A stretch of 64,000 nucleotides of DNA from an archaeon (GCA_021792955.1 JAJYTP010000002.1:56942-120941); one strand, 5' to 3'. Positions 50,520 to 59,758 are shown, numbered from the stretch's first letter. The notes: a model not told the origin generated them from the letters alone. Made by a program: numbers and translations.

Positions 50520-51294
50520 ACTTTACGGGATACTCGGGCATCCGATTTCGGGATCGCTTTCACCAATAATTCAGAACATCGTGCTTGAGCGGCTGGGCGC
50601 TAGGTATGTACCATTTGATGTTGAACCTGATGATTTTGATACGGCGGTGGCCGGGTTAAGGGTGTTGAGCGATGGATTCAACGTGACAATTCCTTACAAG
50701 CGAACAATAGTAAGGCATATTGATGAATTATTTGGATTTGCACGGGATATCAAGGTCGTCAACACGGTAAGGGTAAAGGCGGGCCGCCTGGAGGGTTTTA
50801 ACACCGATGTTACTGCGCTTATATCGCTTTTGAAGGAAAGGGGTCTGAAGATGGCTGGATTGAGTTGCCTTATAGTAGGGGCTGGCGGTGCAGCAAGGGC
50901 TGCCGTAGCAGCCCTTAGGGAGTTGGGGTGCAAAGATTACGGCGTATTTAACAGGACGCCACAGAACACCGAGGAGCTTATCGGGGTCATCAGGGAAGGT
51001 GGTAGCAGTGCTGAAGAGGTACTGCCCAATGGGGATGTTCACAAATGGAATATACTGGTAAATGCGACGCCTATGGGGATGTATGGCGACGATTCCATCC
51101 TAATGAAAATACATAAGGCGGGCCACTTTAGCTTGGTCATAGATTTCGCTTACAAGAGGGGTTCCACGCGCCTAGCAAATGAGGCCGGCGTCGCTATAAG
51201 CGGTCTAGACCTGCTTATTGAGCAGGCAGCCCAATCAATCAAGATCTGGACTGGTTTGGATCCCGACAGAAGGGCTATGAGGGGTGGCATTTGA
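50509..51294 (+). CDS. aroE: Shikimate dehydrogenase
   Basis: 261 residues, overlapping aroD by 11 nt. Reduces 3-dehydroshikimate to shikimate with NADPH. Shikimate-binding GHPISGSLSPIIQN, catalytic Lys in FNVTIPYKRTIV, NADP loop IVGAGGAARAAVAAL followed by FNRTPQ, and NATPMGMYGDD. Complete. Confidence 0.95.
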   Translation: MEHKLYGILGHPISGSLSPIIQNIVLERLGARYVPFDVEPDDFDTAVAGLRVLSDGFNVTIPYKRTIVRHIDELFGFARDIKVVNTVRVKAGRLEGFNTDVTALISLLKERGLKMAGLSCLIVGAGGAARAAVAALRELGCKDYGVFNRTPQNTEELIGVIREGGSSAEEVLPNGDVHKWNILVNATPMGMYGDDSILMKIHKAGHFSLVIDFAYKRGSTRLANEAGVAISGLDLLIEQAAQSIKIWTGLDPDRRAMRGGI

Positions 51295-52142
51295 GCGTAA
51301 CCGTCAGATCCAGCGGTGCAATTTCCCTTCTGAACGCTATCCCGTCAGGCGTTGGTTCTGCCATGGGAGTTGAACTTCCAATTGAAGTCACCGTCAAGGA
51401 AAGGGGGAGCCCAGGTCTGATGGGCGATAAAACAGACGGCCTTATCGAAACTACATGGCAGCTCCTGAAAGGTAGGCTCAAGCGCAAATCAGGCATCGAA
51501 TACAGCATAAGATCACAGGTTCCAGCATCAAGGGGGTTGAAGAGCTCAAGCGGATTGACCATCGCTTTCATAGCAGCCGTATCCAAGCTTTTTGATATGA
51601 ACTTCACGGACGAGGAGATGGTGAAGGTCAGCGCAAACGCCTCCATAGCTGCCGGCGTCTCCGTTACAGGCTCGTACGACGATGCCTATGCGGCCCTTCT
51701 AGGGGGCATCGTGCTCGCCGATAGCCGGAGTGGGCAGTTGATAAGGAGGACCATGCCGCCGAACGGTATAGAAGTCCTGATAGCTTATAATGAACGTGTC
51801 AAGCCCATTGTGGACCCCTCAAGATATCGCGACCTACGGGATGAGTCGATGGTCATATGGAACCTCATACTACATGGAGGGTTTGATGTCCCTATCGTCC
51901 TTAATGGCCTTATGGTTTCTGCTATATGTGGATATGACTCTAAACCGCTTATTAATGGGCTGGCACATGGGGCTCTGAGTTGCGGTGTATCGGGCACTGG
52001 TCCATCGATCTTTTTCATAGCAAAGGATGGAGACGGACATCGGCTGGAATCTATCCTTAGGAGGACATCTTTAAGGGGCTGGAGTATGGTTCTGGTAAAG
52101 CCCAGGGTCAACAGGATTTCGGTGAGTTGTATTGGCCTTTAA
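51291..52142 (+). CDS. aroK: Shikimate kinase, archaeal GHMP type
   Basis: 283 residues, TTG start overlapping aroE by 4 nt. Phosphorylates shikimate. It belongs to the GHMP kinase superfamily, unrelated to bacterial AroK. N-terminal GAISLLNAIPSGVGSAMGV, the ATP loop VPASRGLKSSSGLTIAF, and the C-terminal GVSGTGPSIFFIAK. The position between aroE and aroA confirms the substrate among GHMP kinases. Confidence 0.94.
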   Translation: MSVTVRSSGAISLLNAIPSGVGSAMGVELPIEVTVKERGSPGLMGDKTDGLIETTWQLLKGRLKRKSGIEYSIRSQVPASRGLKSSSGLTIAFIAAVSKLFDMNFTDEEMVKVSANASIAAGVSVTGSYDDAYAALLGGIVLADSRSGQLIRRTMPPNGIEVLIAYNERVKPIVDPSRYRDLRDESMVIWNLILHGGFDVPIVLNGLMVSAICGYDSKPLINGLAHGALSCGVSGTGPSIFFIAKDGDGHRLESILRRTSLRGWSMVLVKPRVNRISVSCIGL

Positions 52143-53421
52143 GTTGAAATATGGCTGGAAGGAGGGGGCTGCATTGGTACCGCCACCCAGCAAGAGTTAT
52201 GCCCAGCGAGCCCTAATCGTGGCATCCCTCGCCGAAGGCAGAAGCCATTTAAATATAAGTGAGGTTGAAGCGGAGGACATATCTATAATGGTGTCAGCCC
52301 TGAAGGAATTCGGCGTTCAGATAGAGGTTGGCCATGAGGAAACTGTCATAGACGGTGGTCATCCTAGGGCACCCGCGCAGCCGGTTAACTGCGGCCTATC
52401 CGGGGCTACCATCAGATTCTTAACTTCATTTTCAACTTTAGTCCCCAATGGCTCAGTGCTCCTCACCGGCGAACCCGACCTTCTGAGAAGGCCCATAGGT
52501 CCTCTCATTGATGCTATAACTGAACTTGGAGGAAGCGCCGAGTCTCTGAGGGTTAGTGGTTTTCCTCCAGTAAGGGTAAAGGGGGGTGGATTGAAGGGTG
52601 GGTTTGCCGTTGTCGAAAGCTCATCCTCCTCGCAGTTCATCAGTTCCCTTTTGATGGTTTCGCCCTTAGCTAAAGAAAGCGTACAGCTCGAGGCTAAGGG
52701 CCTGGTATCTAGTCCCTATGTTGAAATGACAATCAGTACTATGAAGGATTTCGGTGTAATGGTCAGAAGCGAGGGGATGACCTTCAGCGTGCATGGTGGA
52801 GGGTATAATTGCTCCGATTTTGACGTTCCAGCTGACATGTCGGCCGCCTCCTTCTTCATGTGCATGGCCGTGCTCAGGAATAGCGCCATCAAGATAGGTC
52901 ATGTCAACCTTGCTCGGCCGCAGGCTGATTCCAAAATAGTGGATATTTTAAGGCTACTTGGGGTCACGGTGACAGTGGACGGAGATAGCATACAGGTCAG
53001 GATGAGGGACGGGGAGCTTCGTAGCGATGTTGAAATAGACCTGAAGGATTCTCCAGACATATTTCCTCCTCTAGCTACGCTAGGTCTCCTGATCCCCATT
53101 ACATTCAGAGGGATAGCACATACCAGGCTAAAGGAAAGCGACAGAATAAGGGCCATGGGGACAGAGCTAACTAGGCTGGGGGCGAACGTCCTGGCCTTTG
53201 ATGATGGAGTACGTATTGTACCACCGAAAGATCTAAAACGCGGCGTAAGGTTAAATGGGTGGAACGATCACAGGGTCGTAATGGCGTTAAGTATTGCTGA
53301 TGCAGCGCTGGAGCTGGACTGTACTATTGAAGGTAGGGATGCGGTGCGGAAGTCCTATCCGGGCTTCTTCAGGGATCTAGGGCTTATGGGCATCGAGGTT
53401 GAAAACGAGCATGTCCGATAA
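52132..53421 (+). CDS. aroA: EPSP synthase (3-phosphoshikimate 1-carboxyvinyltransferase)
   Basis: 429 residues, TTG start overlapping aroK by 11 nt. Adds the enolpyruvyl group of PEP to shikimate 3-phosphate. Seen: VPPSKSYAQRALIVASLAEG, NCGLSGATIRFLTSFSTL, LLTGEPDLLRRPIGPL, SSSSQFISSLLMV, and RLKESDRIRAMGTEL. The family signature glycine-arginine residues are present, and the C-terminal NDHRVVMALSIA is complete. Confidence 0.95.
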   Translation: MAFKLKYGWKEGAALVPPPSKSYAQRALIVASLAEGRSHLNISEVEAEDISIMVSALKEFGVQIEVGHEETVIDGGHPRAPAQPVNCGLSGATIRFLTSFSTLVPNGSVLLTGEPDLLRRPIGPLIDAITELGGSAESLRVSGFPPVRVKGGGLKGGFAVVESSSSSQFISSLLMVSPLAKESVQLEAKGLVSSPYVEMTISTMKDFGVMVRSEGMTFSVHGGGYNCSDFDVPADMSAASFFMCMAVLRNSAIKIGHVNLARPQADSKIVDILRLLGVTVTVDGDSIQVRMRDGELRSDVEIDLKDSPDIFPPLATLGLLIPITFRGIAHTRLKESDRIRAMGTELTRLGANVLAFDDGVRIVPPKDLKRGVRLNGWNDHRVVMALSIADAALELDCTIEGRDAVRKSYPGFFRDLGLMGIEVENEHVR

Positions 53422-54517
53422 TAGCTTTGGCCAGGCGCTTCGTATGACGTCCTTTGGTGAAAGCCATGGGAAGGCTGTAGGGGTGGTCATTGAGGGCCTG
53501 CCTGCTGGCTTGGTAGTCGACCAGGAAAAGATACAGATATGGCTGGACAGAAGGAGGCCCGGTCAATCGAAGTTGGCCAGCAATAGAAAGGAGTCAGATA
53601 TTATAAATCTGTTGTCGGGTGTATACAAAGATAGGACGACCGGGGCACCGCTTACGGTAGTAGTTCAAAACGAAGATGTCATGCCAGAGTTCTATAATGA
53701 TATAGAGGCCGGCTGGGCTAGGCCTGGCCATGCCGACTACCCTGCATTTGTGAAATATGGCGGTTATAACGACCCCCGGGGAGGGGGCAGGTTTTCGGCA
53801 CGTATAACGGTTGGCTTCGTAATAGCTGGGGCTATATCGCATTCGCTGATCAAGGAAAGCCTTGGTATAGATGTTGTAGCATATGTAAAACGGATAGGGG
53901 CAGTTGAGGCGAGGGGCCTGAGCTTTGAGGAGGCCTTAAATAGATATGATTATTCGATGAGATGCCCTGAGGCTGAAGCAAATGAAAGGATGGAGCAGGA
54001 GGTCTCCTCGGCTAAAAAGGATGGTGATAGCGTTGGCGGGATAATCGAGTGCCTTACGACGCCGGTTCAGCCGGGGCTCGGACAGCCAGTCTTTTCATCG
54101 CTTGATTCGGAACTGGCCAAGGGGCTGTTCTCCATACCTGCTGTCAAGGCCGTAGAATTTGGCGCCGGCTTTCAGGCCTCAGGCTGGCGGGGTTCCCGTA
54201 ACAACGACATTTATGAAATAAGAAATGATGCCATAAGGACTAGGACAAACAATAGCGGAGGCATAATTGGGGGGCTCACTATAGGGGAGCCCCTGGTGAT
54301 CAGGGTCGGGTTCAAGCCAACTTCTTCCATATATCTGCCTCAGCAAACGGTTAACTTTAAGGAGATGAAGGAAGGAACGCTCAGCCTTAAAGGAAGGCAT
54401 GACCCATGTGTGGTGCCGAGGGCGGTACCTATAGTGGAATCCATCGTTAGCTTTACGCTTGCTGATATGGCCATTCGTGGCGGTATGATAAGGCAGGTTC
54501 TGAGGAAGGACAGGTGA
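53411..54517 (+). CDS. aroC: Chorismate synthase
   Basis: 368 residues from the ATG at 53411 (MSDNSFGQALRMTSFGESHG). The track's TTG start lies four codons earlier. FMN-dependent removal of phosphate from EPSP to give chorismate. Signatures: GESHGKAVGVVIEG, RPGHADYPAFVKYGGYNDPRGGGRFSARIT region and MRCPEAEANERM. It overlaps aroA by 11 nt. Confidence 0.95.
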   Translation: MSDNSFGQALRMTSFGESHGKAVGVVIEGLPAGLVVDQEKIQIWLDRRRPGQSKLASNRKESDIINLLSGVYKDRTTGAPLTVVVQNEDVMPEFYNDIEAGWARPGHADYPAFVKYGGYNDPRGGGRFSARITVGFVIAGAISHSLIKESLGIDVVAYVKRIGAVEARGLSFEEALNRYDYSMRCPEAEANERMEQEVSSAKKDGDSVGGIIECLTTPVQPGLGQPVFSSLDSELAKGLFSIPAVKAVEFGAGFQASGWRGSRNNDIYEIRNDAIRTRTNNSGGIIGGLTIGEPLVIRVGFKPTSSIYLPQQTVNFKEMKEGTLSLKGRHDPCVVPRAVPIVESIVSFTLADMAIRGGMIRQVLRKDR

Positions 54518-55830
54518 TCCCGATGCAGGAGGAGCTTAGAAAGGAGGCGTGGGAAGAGCTCAGGAAAATGATGCTGTCCATTAAAAGAAGAAGGGAGATA
54601 TCTAAGAAGATAGGGCACGATAAGCTGCTGAACGGTGCGCCAACCGAGGATCCTGCGAGGGAGTCCGAGTTGAGAAGATGGGTGAGGTCAGAATTCGGTG
54701 AAGATAAAATTTACGGCATCGTATTGAACACGATTCTGAGGGATTCCCTAGAGCTTCAGGGATACAGGCCGCGCCCTGCAGTTCAGAGCGCTCTGGTAGA
54801 TTCTACTGGTAAAAAAAACATATTTGCCAACATAGGTGAACCTCACTTTGAAGATGCTGACCAGAAGATTATTACCCTTGACATTAATAAAGTGCCCATA
54901 GATAGGTATTCCAGCCCTGGGGGTAGTTATGATGTTAAACAGGGGCTCGCAGAATTCATGTCCGGCCTCCTGGGCTATAACGTTTCACCGGATGAAGTCA
55001 TGTTCACGGAGGGGGGGCGGTTCGGCATCTACTCCGCGCTGCTCGCTACTTCAAGGGGGAAGTCCACAGCCTTCTTCGATCCATCGTGGCCAGCTTTCGA
55101 GGAACTTGCATGGGAAGCTAATGCAAGGCCATATAAATTCGCGCTAACGGACGGGACGTGGGAGATTAAGCTACCACCGGTAATCGGCGATATCGACGGC
55201 TCAATAATACTGAACTCCCCGAGTAATCCTACGGGCCGGATTATGAGCACCGAGGATCTGCGTTCTCTAAGGGAATCGATGTCCAGTCGCGCTTACCTTG
55301 TAGATGATGAATCCTATAGGGACCTGGTATTTGGGGAGAAGAAGGTTATATATCCAGGTGAAATTGGATTTGAGCGCTTTGTATGTATCTACAGCTTCTC
55401 AAAGGGGTTCGGCCTTCCTGGGCTCCGGATAGGGGTAGCCGTGGGGGATAGGGCGTTGATAAGCGAAATGGAGCGCATACAGCAGAAGCTACTTACGTCG
55501 CCTCCAGTATATGACCAGGCACTTGCAATGGAGTTGATTAAACACAGGGAGGTTCTAGAGGCTCACAGAATTGAATCGCAGAAGAAGATGGAATTGACAT
55601 ACCGGGCAATATCAGACAACAAAAGATATGAATTCAGCAGGCCCGATGGCGGACTCTACTTCTTCATACGGGACAGGATGAACGCCACCCCTTGGGTTTC
55701 ACTTATGAGAAACGGCCTTGCCACGGCGCCGGGCACATCCTTCGGCAATTATCCAAACTATTTCCGCTTCACCTTTCTATTAAAAATGGTCGACCTCAAT
55801 GAAGCTCTGTCAATCCTGAAGCGCTTATAA
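54514..55830 (+). CDS. Chorismate mutase-aminotransferase fusion
   Basis: 438 residues, GTG start overlapping aroC (GTGA); an ATG three codons later is also possible. Residues 1-85 are a type II (AroQ) chorismate mutase domain: IKRRREISKKIGHDK, then PARESELRRWV, and a distal Gln in LELQG. Arg, Lys, Arg-Glu and Gln of the active site are all in place. Residues about 95-438 are a class I/II PLP aminotransferase with RYSSPGGSYDVKQGL, NSPSNPTG, VDDESYRD, and the Schiff-base Lys297 in YSFSKGFGLPGLR. It would convert chorismate to prephenate and then transaminate prephenate or phenylpyruvate. The aminotransferase substrate is inferred. Confidence 0.85.
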   Translation: MIPMQEELRKEAWEELRKMMLSIKRRREISKKIGHDKLLNGAPTEDPARESELRRWVRSEFGEDKIYGIVLNTILRDSLELQGYRPRPAVQSALVDSTGKKNIFANIGEPHFEDADQKIITLDINKVPIDRYSSPGGSYDVKQGLAEFMSGLLGYNVSPDEVMFTEGGRFGIYSALLATSRGKSTAFFDPSWPAFEELAWEANARPYKFALTDGTWEIKLPPVIGDIDGSIILNSPSNPTGRIMSTEDLRSLRESMSSRAYLVDDESYRDLVFGEKKVIYPGEIGFERFVCIYSFSKGFGLPGLRIGVAVGDRALISEMERIQQKLLTSPPVYDQALAMELIKHREVLEAHRIESQKKMELTYRAISDNKRYEFSRPDGGLYFFIRDRMNATPWVSLMRNGLATAPGTSFGNYPNYFRFTFLLKMVDLNEALSILKRL

Positions 55831-55840
55831 AAGCGCATAA

Positions 55841-55851
55841 TATTTATAAGG
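55841..55851 (+). promoter_or_regulatory. TATA box of the zinc ferredoxin gene
   Basis: ATTTATAAGG lies about 34 nt before the ATG at 55881 and follows the end of the aro operon directly, marking a separate, probably strong, transcript. Confidence 0.4.
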
Positions 55852-55880
55852 TATAGATTTTTATTGATAGAGCGATAAAA

Positions 55881-56306
55881 ATGGTTCGAGAAGTTCCTTT
55901 TAAGTCAAAGCCCATAGATGCCGACTTCCTCAAAAAGCCCGATGAGTACCCAGTGACCGGGAAACATCTGGAACATGAGATTAGAGCTGAGGGAAAGACA
56001 CGACAGGACGCTGAGGGGAAGCCATACCCTACAAAGTTGGGCATTCACGGCAAGTCAGTGGCTGTAGACTTCGACAGCTGTATCGCTGATGGCGCCTGCA
56101 TGGATGTATGCCCCGTCAACGTGTTTGAGTGGTTGCTTAATCCAGGCAAGTCTGGAACAGGAAACGATAAATGGCCGCTGTCCGCCGATGAAACAACGAA
56201 GTATATGACCGATAAAGCGGATCCGACAAGGGAAAGCGATTGCATATTCTGCATGGCATGTGAAACTGCATGCCCGGTTACCGCGATCAAGGTAACTCCA
56301 CCATAG
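55881..56306 (+). CDS. zfx: Zinc-containing ferredoxin
   Basis: 141 residues. The N-terminal extension with His residues ([16 protein letters not shown]) binds structural zinc, as in Sulfolobus and Thermoplasma ferredoxins. The first cluster motif [18 protein letters not shown] has Asp in place of the second Cys, giving a 3Fe-4S cluster. The second motif [13 protein letters not shown] binds 4Fe-4S. It is the main low-potential electron carrier for 2-oxoacid oxidoreductases. Monocistronic. Confidence 0.95.
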   Translation: MVREVPFKSKPIDADFLKKPDEYPVTGKHLEHEIRAEGKTRQDAEGKPYPTKLGIHGKSVAVDFDSCIADGACMDVCPVNVFEWLLNPGKSGTGNDKWPLSADETTKYMTDKADPTRESDCIFCMACETACPVTAIKVTPP

Positions 56307-56434
56307 ATCTTTTTACAAATAAATTACAATAATATACACGCATTGGCCTATGGCGTGAATTTCAAATTTTTATATCCTGATAATTTTTATGTGATTCATA
56401 ATATCAGTGCAAGTAGTACGGCCCGTTAAATTTT

Positions 56435-57145
56435 TTAGGTGTATATTTCAGTTCCTTTTCCTCTTTCTTCCTTGGGTGATTCTTCCCTTTGTATGTTTGC
56501 TTCAATCGTTTCAGCTCCCTTGATCAATTCTGAGACATCTATGCTGAGCCCGTAATATCTTCCGATAAGGTTTACGGCCTCAGCCGCAGCCCTTGGATCC
56601 AACCTTTCAGGGGAGGCGTACACCAGCAGGGCAGCAGCCGGGAAATTCATTATTTCGAAATAATTCAGGAGCACAGCTACCGGGCCAACTATTATATGGT
56701 CATCCTCTAGGACTTCGGCTGATAACAGCTCATCGCGTGGCTCAAAGGCCCTCGTTTTAACTATCCTATACGAAGAGTCATCCCTTTTAAGGTTAACGTC
56801 CAGCCCTCCTATAAGAAGCACCTCCTTGACGCCCTTCTCGATCAGCAGCCTTCCTAGTTCCTTGTAAAATTCCACTTCATGTTCCTTCTGTACAGGTACC
56901 TCAACCTTCAGTGCGCTTATATCGTCCTTGGTAAATATTTCATAGGGAGTGCTTATCGATTTTCCAATTACGGTCGATACGGGCGCAGCTAAGTCGGAGT
57001 CCAGGTACGCCAGCCTATTCATTCCTGCTTCCTTGATGATGTGCTTAATGCTCCAGTAACCGGCGGCACCTATCCCGTGAAAGCCTGCTATTAGGCTCTT
57101 TCCCCTGAAATCAGCTTCTTCTGGATAAAACCTTATATATACCAT
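56435..57145 (-). CDS. PAC2-family protein (proteasome-assembly-chaperone-like)
   Basis: About 236 residues. The PAC2 family fold starts at GKSLIAGFHGIGAAGYWSIKHII and contains VLLIGGLDVNLKR and PAAALLVYASPERLDPRAAAE. Archaeal members are proteasome-assembly-chaperone homologs of unproven role. The ORF track extends to 57226 across the divergent gene. The ATG at 57145 (MVYIRFYPEEADFRG) is preferred because it lies just downstream of the shared promoter at 57163-57179. The C-terminal tail is acidic and charged. Confidence 0.82.
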   Translation of the reverse strand: MVYIRFYPEEADFRGKSLIAGFHGIGAAGYWSIKHIIKEAGMNRLAYLDSDLAAPVSTVIGKSISTPYEIFTKDDISALKVEVPVQKEHEVEFYKELGRLLIEKGVKEVLLIGGLDVNLKRDDSSYRIVKTRAFEPRDELLSAEVLEDDHIIVGPVAVLLNYFEIMNFPAAALLVYASPERLDPRAAAEAVNLIGRYYGLSIDVSELIKGAETIEANIQREESPKEERGKGTEIYT

Positions 57146-57162
57146 GATTGGAGGATGGTCTG

Positions 57163-57179
57163 TTTTAGGTAATCTAAAA
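57163..57179. promoter_or_regulatory. Palindromic bidirectional TATA region
   Basis: TTTTAG-GTAAT-CTAAAA is a perfect inverted repeat. It lies about 26 nt from both the minus-strand PAC2 ATG (57145) and the plus-strand beta-CASP TTG (57199), so one symmetric box could serve both leaderless genes. Confidence 0.5.
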
Positions 57180-57198
57180 ACATAGCGGTAGAAGTATA

Positions 57199-58455
57199 TT
57201 GAAAGTAAAAGTTTTGGGCGCTGCAAAAAAGGTTGGCTGTTCCGGTTTCCTGCTCACTTCGAACGGTCAGTCGCTGTTGCTCGATTACGGTATTGAAACG
57301 AACAGGGAGATGATATATCCACTGCACGTTAGGCCGAAGGAGATCTCTGCGCTCCTCACCACACATTCACATCTTGATCATATAGGCGCAGAGCCTCTGC
57401 TTTACATAGATAAGGACATAAAGCACTACGCTACAAAGCCAACAATCCAGGTATCCGAGGTTCTGTTGAACGATCTACTGAAGATAAGTGGGTCAAAGCT
57501 ACCATTCACCCAGTCAGAGGTCAGAAGCCTGATTGACAACAGCAATGCCGTAAGGTATAATGAACCGTTTAAGGTTGGAGACTTTCGTGTCACATTTTTG
57601 GATGCTGGCCACATCCCAGGAAGCGCAATGATATATATAGAAGATGGAGATAAGAAGGTGCTCTATACGGGGGACATGAACCATTTGGATACGAGGCTGG
57701 TCCGCCCTGCGGTCAAGGAGATCAGCGGTGATCTGGATCTGGTGATCACGGAGAGCACGTACGCGCATGGTGACCATAAGGACAGGCTTGATGAAGAAAG
57801 GAAATTCATTGAGTACTCGAGGGAAATAGTTGAGGGGGGAGGGACGCTCCTCGTTCCTGCCTTTGCCGTTAGCAGGGCCCAGGAAATAGCTGAAATTTAC
57901 CATGAACACGAATTCAATGATGAAATTTACATGGATGGCATGGCCCTGAAGATCAATGAAATCTACCTTAATAATCCGGATTTTATCAGGGATCCTGAAA
58001 TACTCAGGAGTTCCCTTTCAAAGATTACATTTATCAGGGATTGGAGGGATAGGAGGAAGATAGTCAGGCGTAAGGCTTCAATAATTTCACCAGCAGGCAT
58101 GCTCTCAGGCGGCGCTTCGACATTCTACAACGAACGCATAAGCGGAGATGATAAAAATGGGATAGCCATAGTATCATATCAGGTAGAAGGGACGCCTGGC
58201 AGGGAGATGCTGGACAATAGGATGATCTGGATAAGGGGAAGGCGCGCTAAGATCAAGGCTAGGCTTGAACAGTTCGAATTCTCTTCTCATTCCGGTCGGA
58301 CTCAATTATTGGACTTCTTTAAGGGCATAAGTGGATCCCCTCGTGTACTGACGATACATGGTGAGCCGGAAAGCTGTACGGGCTTAGCCAACGACCTCAA
58401 CGGCATGGGCATGAAGGCGGTGGCGCCTTCCTTGGGTGATGAAGTTGAAATCTAG
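57199..58455 (+). CDS. beta-CASP metallo-beta-lactamase ribonuclease (aCPSF2-like)
   Basis: 418 residues, TTG start. RNA-processing nuclease of the beta-CASP group. Zinc motifs: THSHLDHIGAEP, DAGHIPGSAMIYIE, YTGDMN, and TESTYAHGD. The beta-CASP motifs are SPAGMLSGGAS (A), SSHSGR (B) and THGE-like TIHGEPES (C). There is no N-terminal KH domain, so it is aCPSF2-like or an RNase J relative, not aCPSF1. It probably acts in 3' or 5' end processing of mRNA. The archaemetzincin gene overlaps its end by 20 nt. Confidence 0.9.
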   Translation: MKVKVLGAAKKVGCSGFLLTSNGQSLLLDYGIETNREMIYPLHVRPKEISALLTTHSHLDHIGAEPLLYIDKDIKHYATKPTIQVSEVLLNDLLKISGSKLPFTQSEVRSLIDNSNAVRYNEPFKVGDFRVTFLDAGHIPGSAMIYIEDGDKKVLYTGDMNHLDTRLVRPAVKEISGDLDLVITESTYAHGDHKDRLDEERKFIEYSREIVEGGGTLLVPAFAVSRAQEIAEIYHEHEFNDEIYMDGMALKINEIYLNNPDFIRDPEILRSSLSKITFIRDWRDRRKIVRRKASIISPAGMLSGGASTFYNERISGDDKNGIAIVSYQVEGTPGREMLDNRMIWIRGRRAKIKARLEQFEFSSHSGRTQLLDFFKGISGSPRVLTIHGEPESCTGLANDLNGMGMKAVAPSLGDEVEI

Positions 58456-58975
58456 TAAAGCCAAAACAATATCGGTAGGGGCGCTCGGTGACTATCTGAT
58501 AGTCAACATGAAAGCATTCGATGCTGCCTCGGCGCTGTACAACCTTACTGCTGTGGCCGTAAGCACAAGCACGCCTATTCCTACTGATGCGTATAACTCC
58601 ATGCGTAGACAGTATGATGGAGGACGAATCCTCGGTGCACTAGCGGGAAAGAGGGCCGGAAAGGCCGATTATCAACTATTTGTTACGGATGTAGATATAT
58701 ATTCGGAAAGGTCAAAATTCGTGTTCGGTGTAGCCGATCCAAAGAGCAGGATAGCCGTAATTTCCGTGCGCAGGCTATCCTCCGACAACGCCTCGAGGAC
58801 CCTTGAAAGGACGATGAAGGAGGCGGCTCACGAGATAGGCCATCTGGTTGGGCTGGGCCACTGCTTGAACAGCACCTGCTTGATGAGTTTCGCGCCGGAC
58901 GTGTTTGCAGTGGACAGGAAGCTTCCCATGCTGTGCCCAGATTGTTTAGCCATACTTAGTAACAGACCCGATTGA
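58436..58975 (+). CDS. amzA: Archaemetzincin (archaelysin family metalloprotease)
   Basis: 179 residues, GTG or ATG start. The zinc site is HEIGHLVGLGHC, the extended HExxHxxGxxH, followed by a second Cys cluster (CLNSTCLMSF and CPDC) that is specific to archaemetzincins. It cleaves peptides in the cytosol, and its native substrate is unknown. It overlaps the beta-CASP gene by 20 nt and is presumably cotranscribed with it. Confidence 0.95.
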   Translation: MMKLKSSKAKTISVGALGDYLIVNMKAFDAASALYNLTAVAVSTSTPIPTDAYNSMRRQYDGGRILGALAGKRAGKADYQLFVTDVDIYSERSKFVFGVADPKSRIAVISVRRLSSDNASRTLERTMKEAAHEIGHLVGLGHCLNSTCLMSFAPDVFAVDRKLPMLCPDCLAILSNRPD

Positions 58976-59134
58976 TCGCTGATAACCATGGGTATACAGA
59001 TTTGATACAATATAGTCTAACGCCGCTCAAGTGGGTAGATAATAAGGTGGTAATAACTGTACAGAGATGTTAACGTCGAAGAAATGGTTAATAGTTTTGT
59101 AAATATAGGTTATGGAGTCGTATCGTGATTAAAA

Positions 59135-59758
59135 ATGTTTGAAATTCTAACCGTTGAAGATATCGTCAGGATACCGCCGAGCAGCCTTGGGGGGGATTTC
59201 TATAAGGTCGCCATGGATACCATTAAGGCAAAGTATGAAAGCACCGTATCCAATGACCTGGGTTATATAATTCGAATACTGGATATAGATATTGAAAAAA
59301 TGGGAAAAATACTGCATGGGGATGGCGGGACCTACCATAGGGCAGTTTTCAATGCTATGAGCTTCTATCCGGAGCTGGGTGAGGTGGTCGATGGTGAAGT
59401 CGTGGAGATAACTGATTTCGGGGCGTTCATTAAGATAGGGCCCGTTGACGCGCTTCTCCATATAAGCCAAGTGATGGATGATTACATAAACGTAGATCTT
59501 AAAGGAGGCATGATCGTTGGCCAGGCAAAAAGAAGGCAACTGAAGGTTGGTTCAAGGGTTCGCGCAAAGATAATAGCTATTAGCATGGGCAAGGGTACCA
59601 GCCTAGGTAAGATCGGCGTTACGTGCAGGCAGCCATATCTTGGCGCTCATGAATGGATAGAGGAGGACTTGAAGAAGGCAGCTTCGCCTAGCGTTCAGGA
59701 AAAGCCTCAGGCGCCCACTAAGAGCGATGCCCCCAAGGGTGAGAAGACTAAGAAATGA
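59135..59758 (+). CDS. rpo7: DNA-directed RNA polymerase subunit Rpo7 (E')
   Basis: 207 residues, Rpb7 homolog. N-terminal tip domain (MFEILTVEDIVRIPPSSLG) and S1 RNA-binding domain (GEVVDGEVVEITDFGAFIKIGPVDALLHISQ). Forms the stalk of RNA polymerase with Rpo4 and helps initiation with TFE. The C-terminal Pro/Lys-rich tail is longer than in most homologs. Its stop overlaps the spt4 start (ATGA), as in other archaea. A TATA-like box TTGTAAATATAGG precedes it. Confidence 0.95.
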   Translation: MFEILTVEDIVRIPPSSLGGDFYKVAMDTIKAKYESTVSNDLGYIIRILDIDIEKMGKILHGDGGTYHRAVFNAMSFYPELGEVVDGEVVEITDFGAFIKIGPVDALLHISQVMDDYINVDLKGGMIVGQAKRRQLKVGSRVRAKIIAISMGKGTSLGKIGVTCRQPYLGAHEWIEEDLKKAASPSVQEKPQAPTKSDAPKGEKTKK

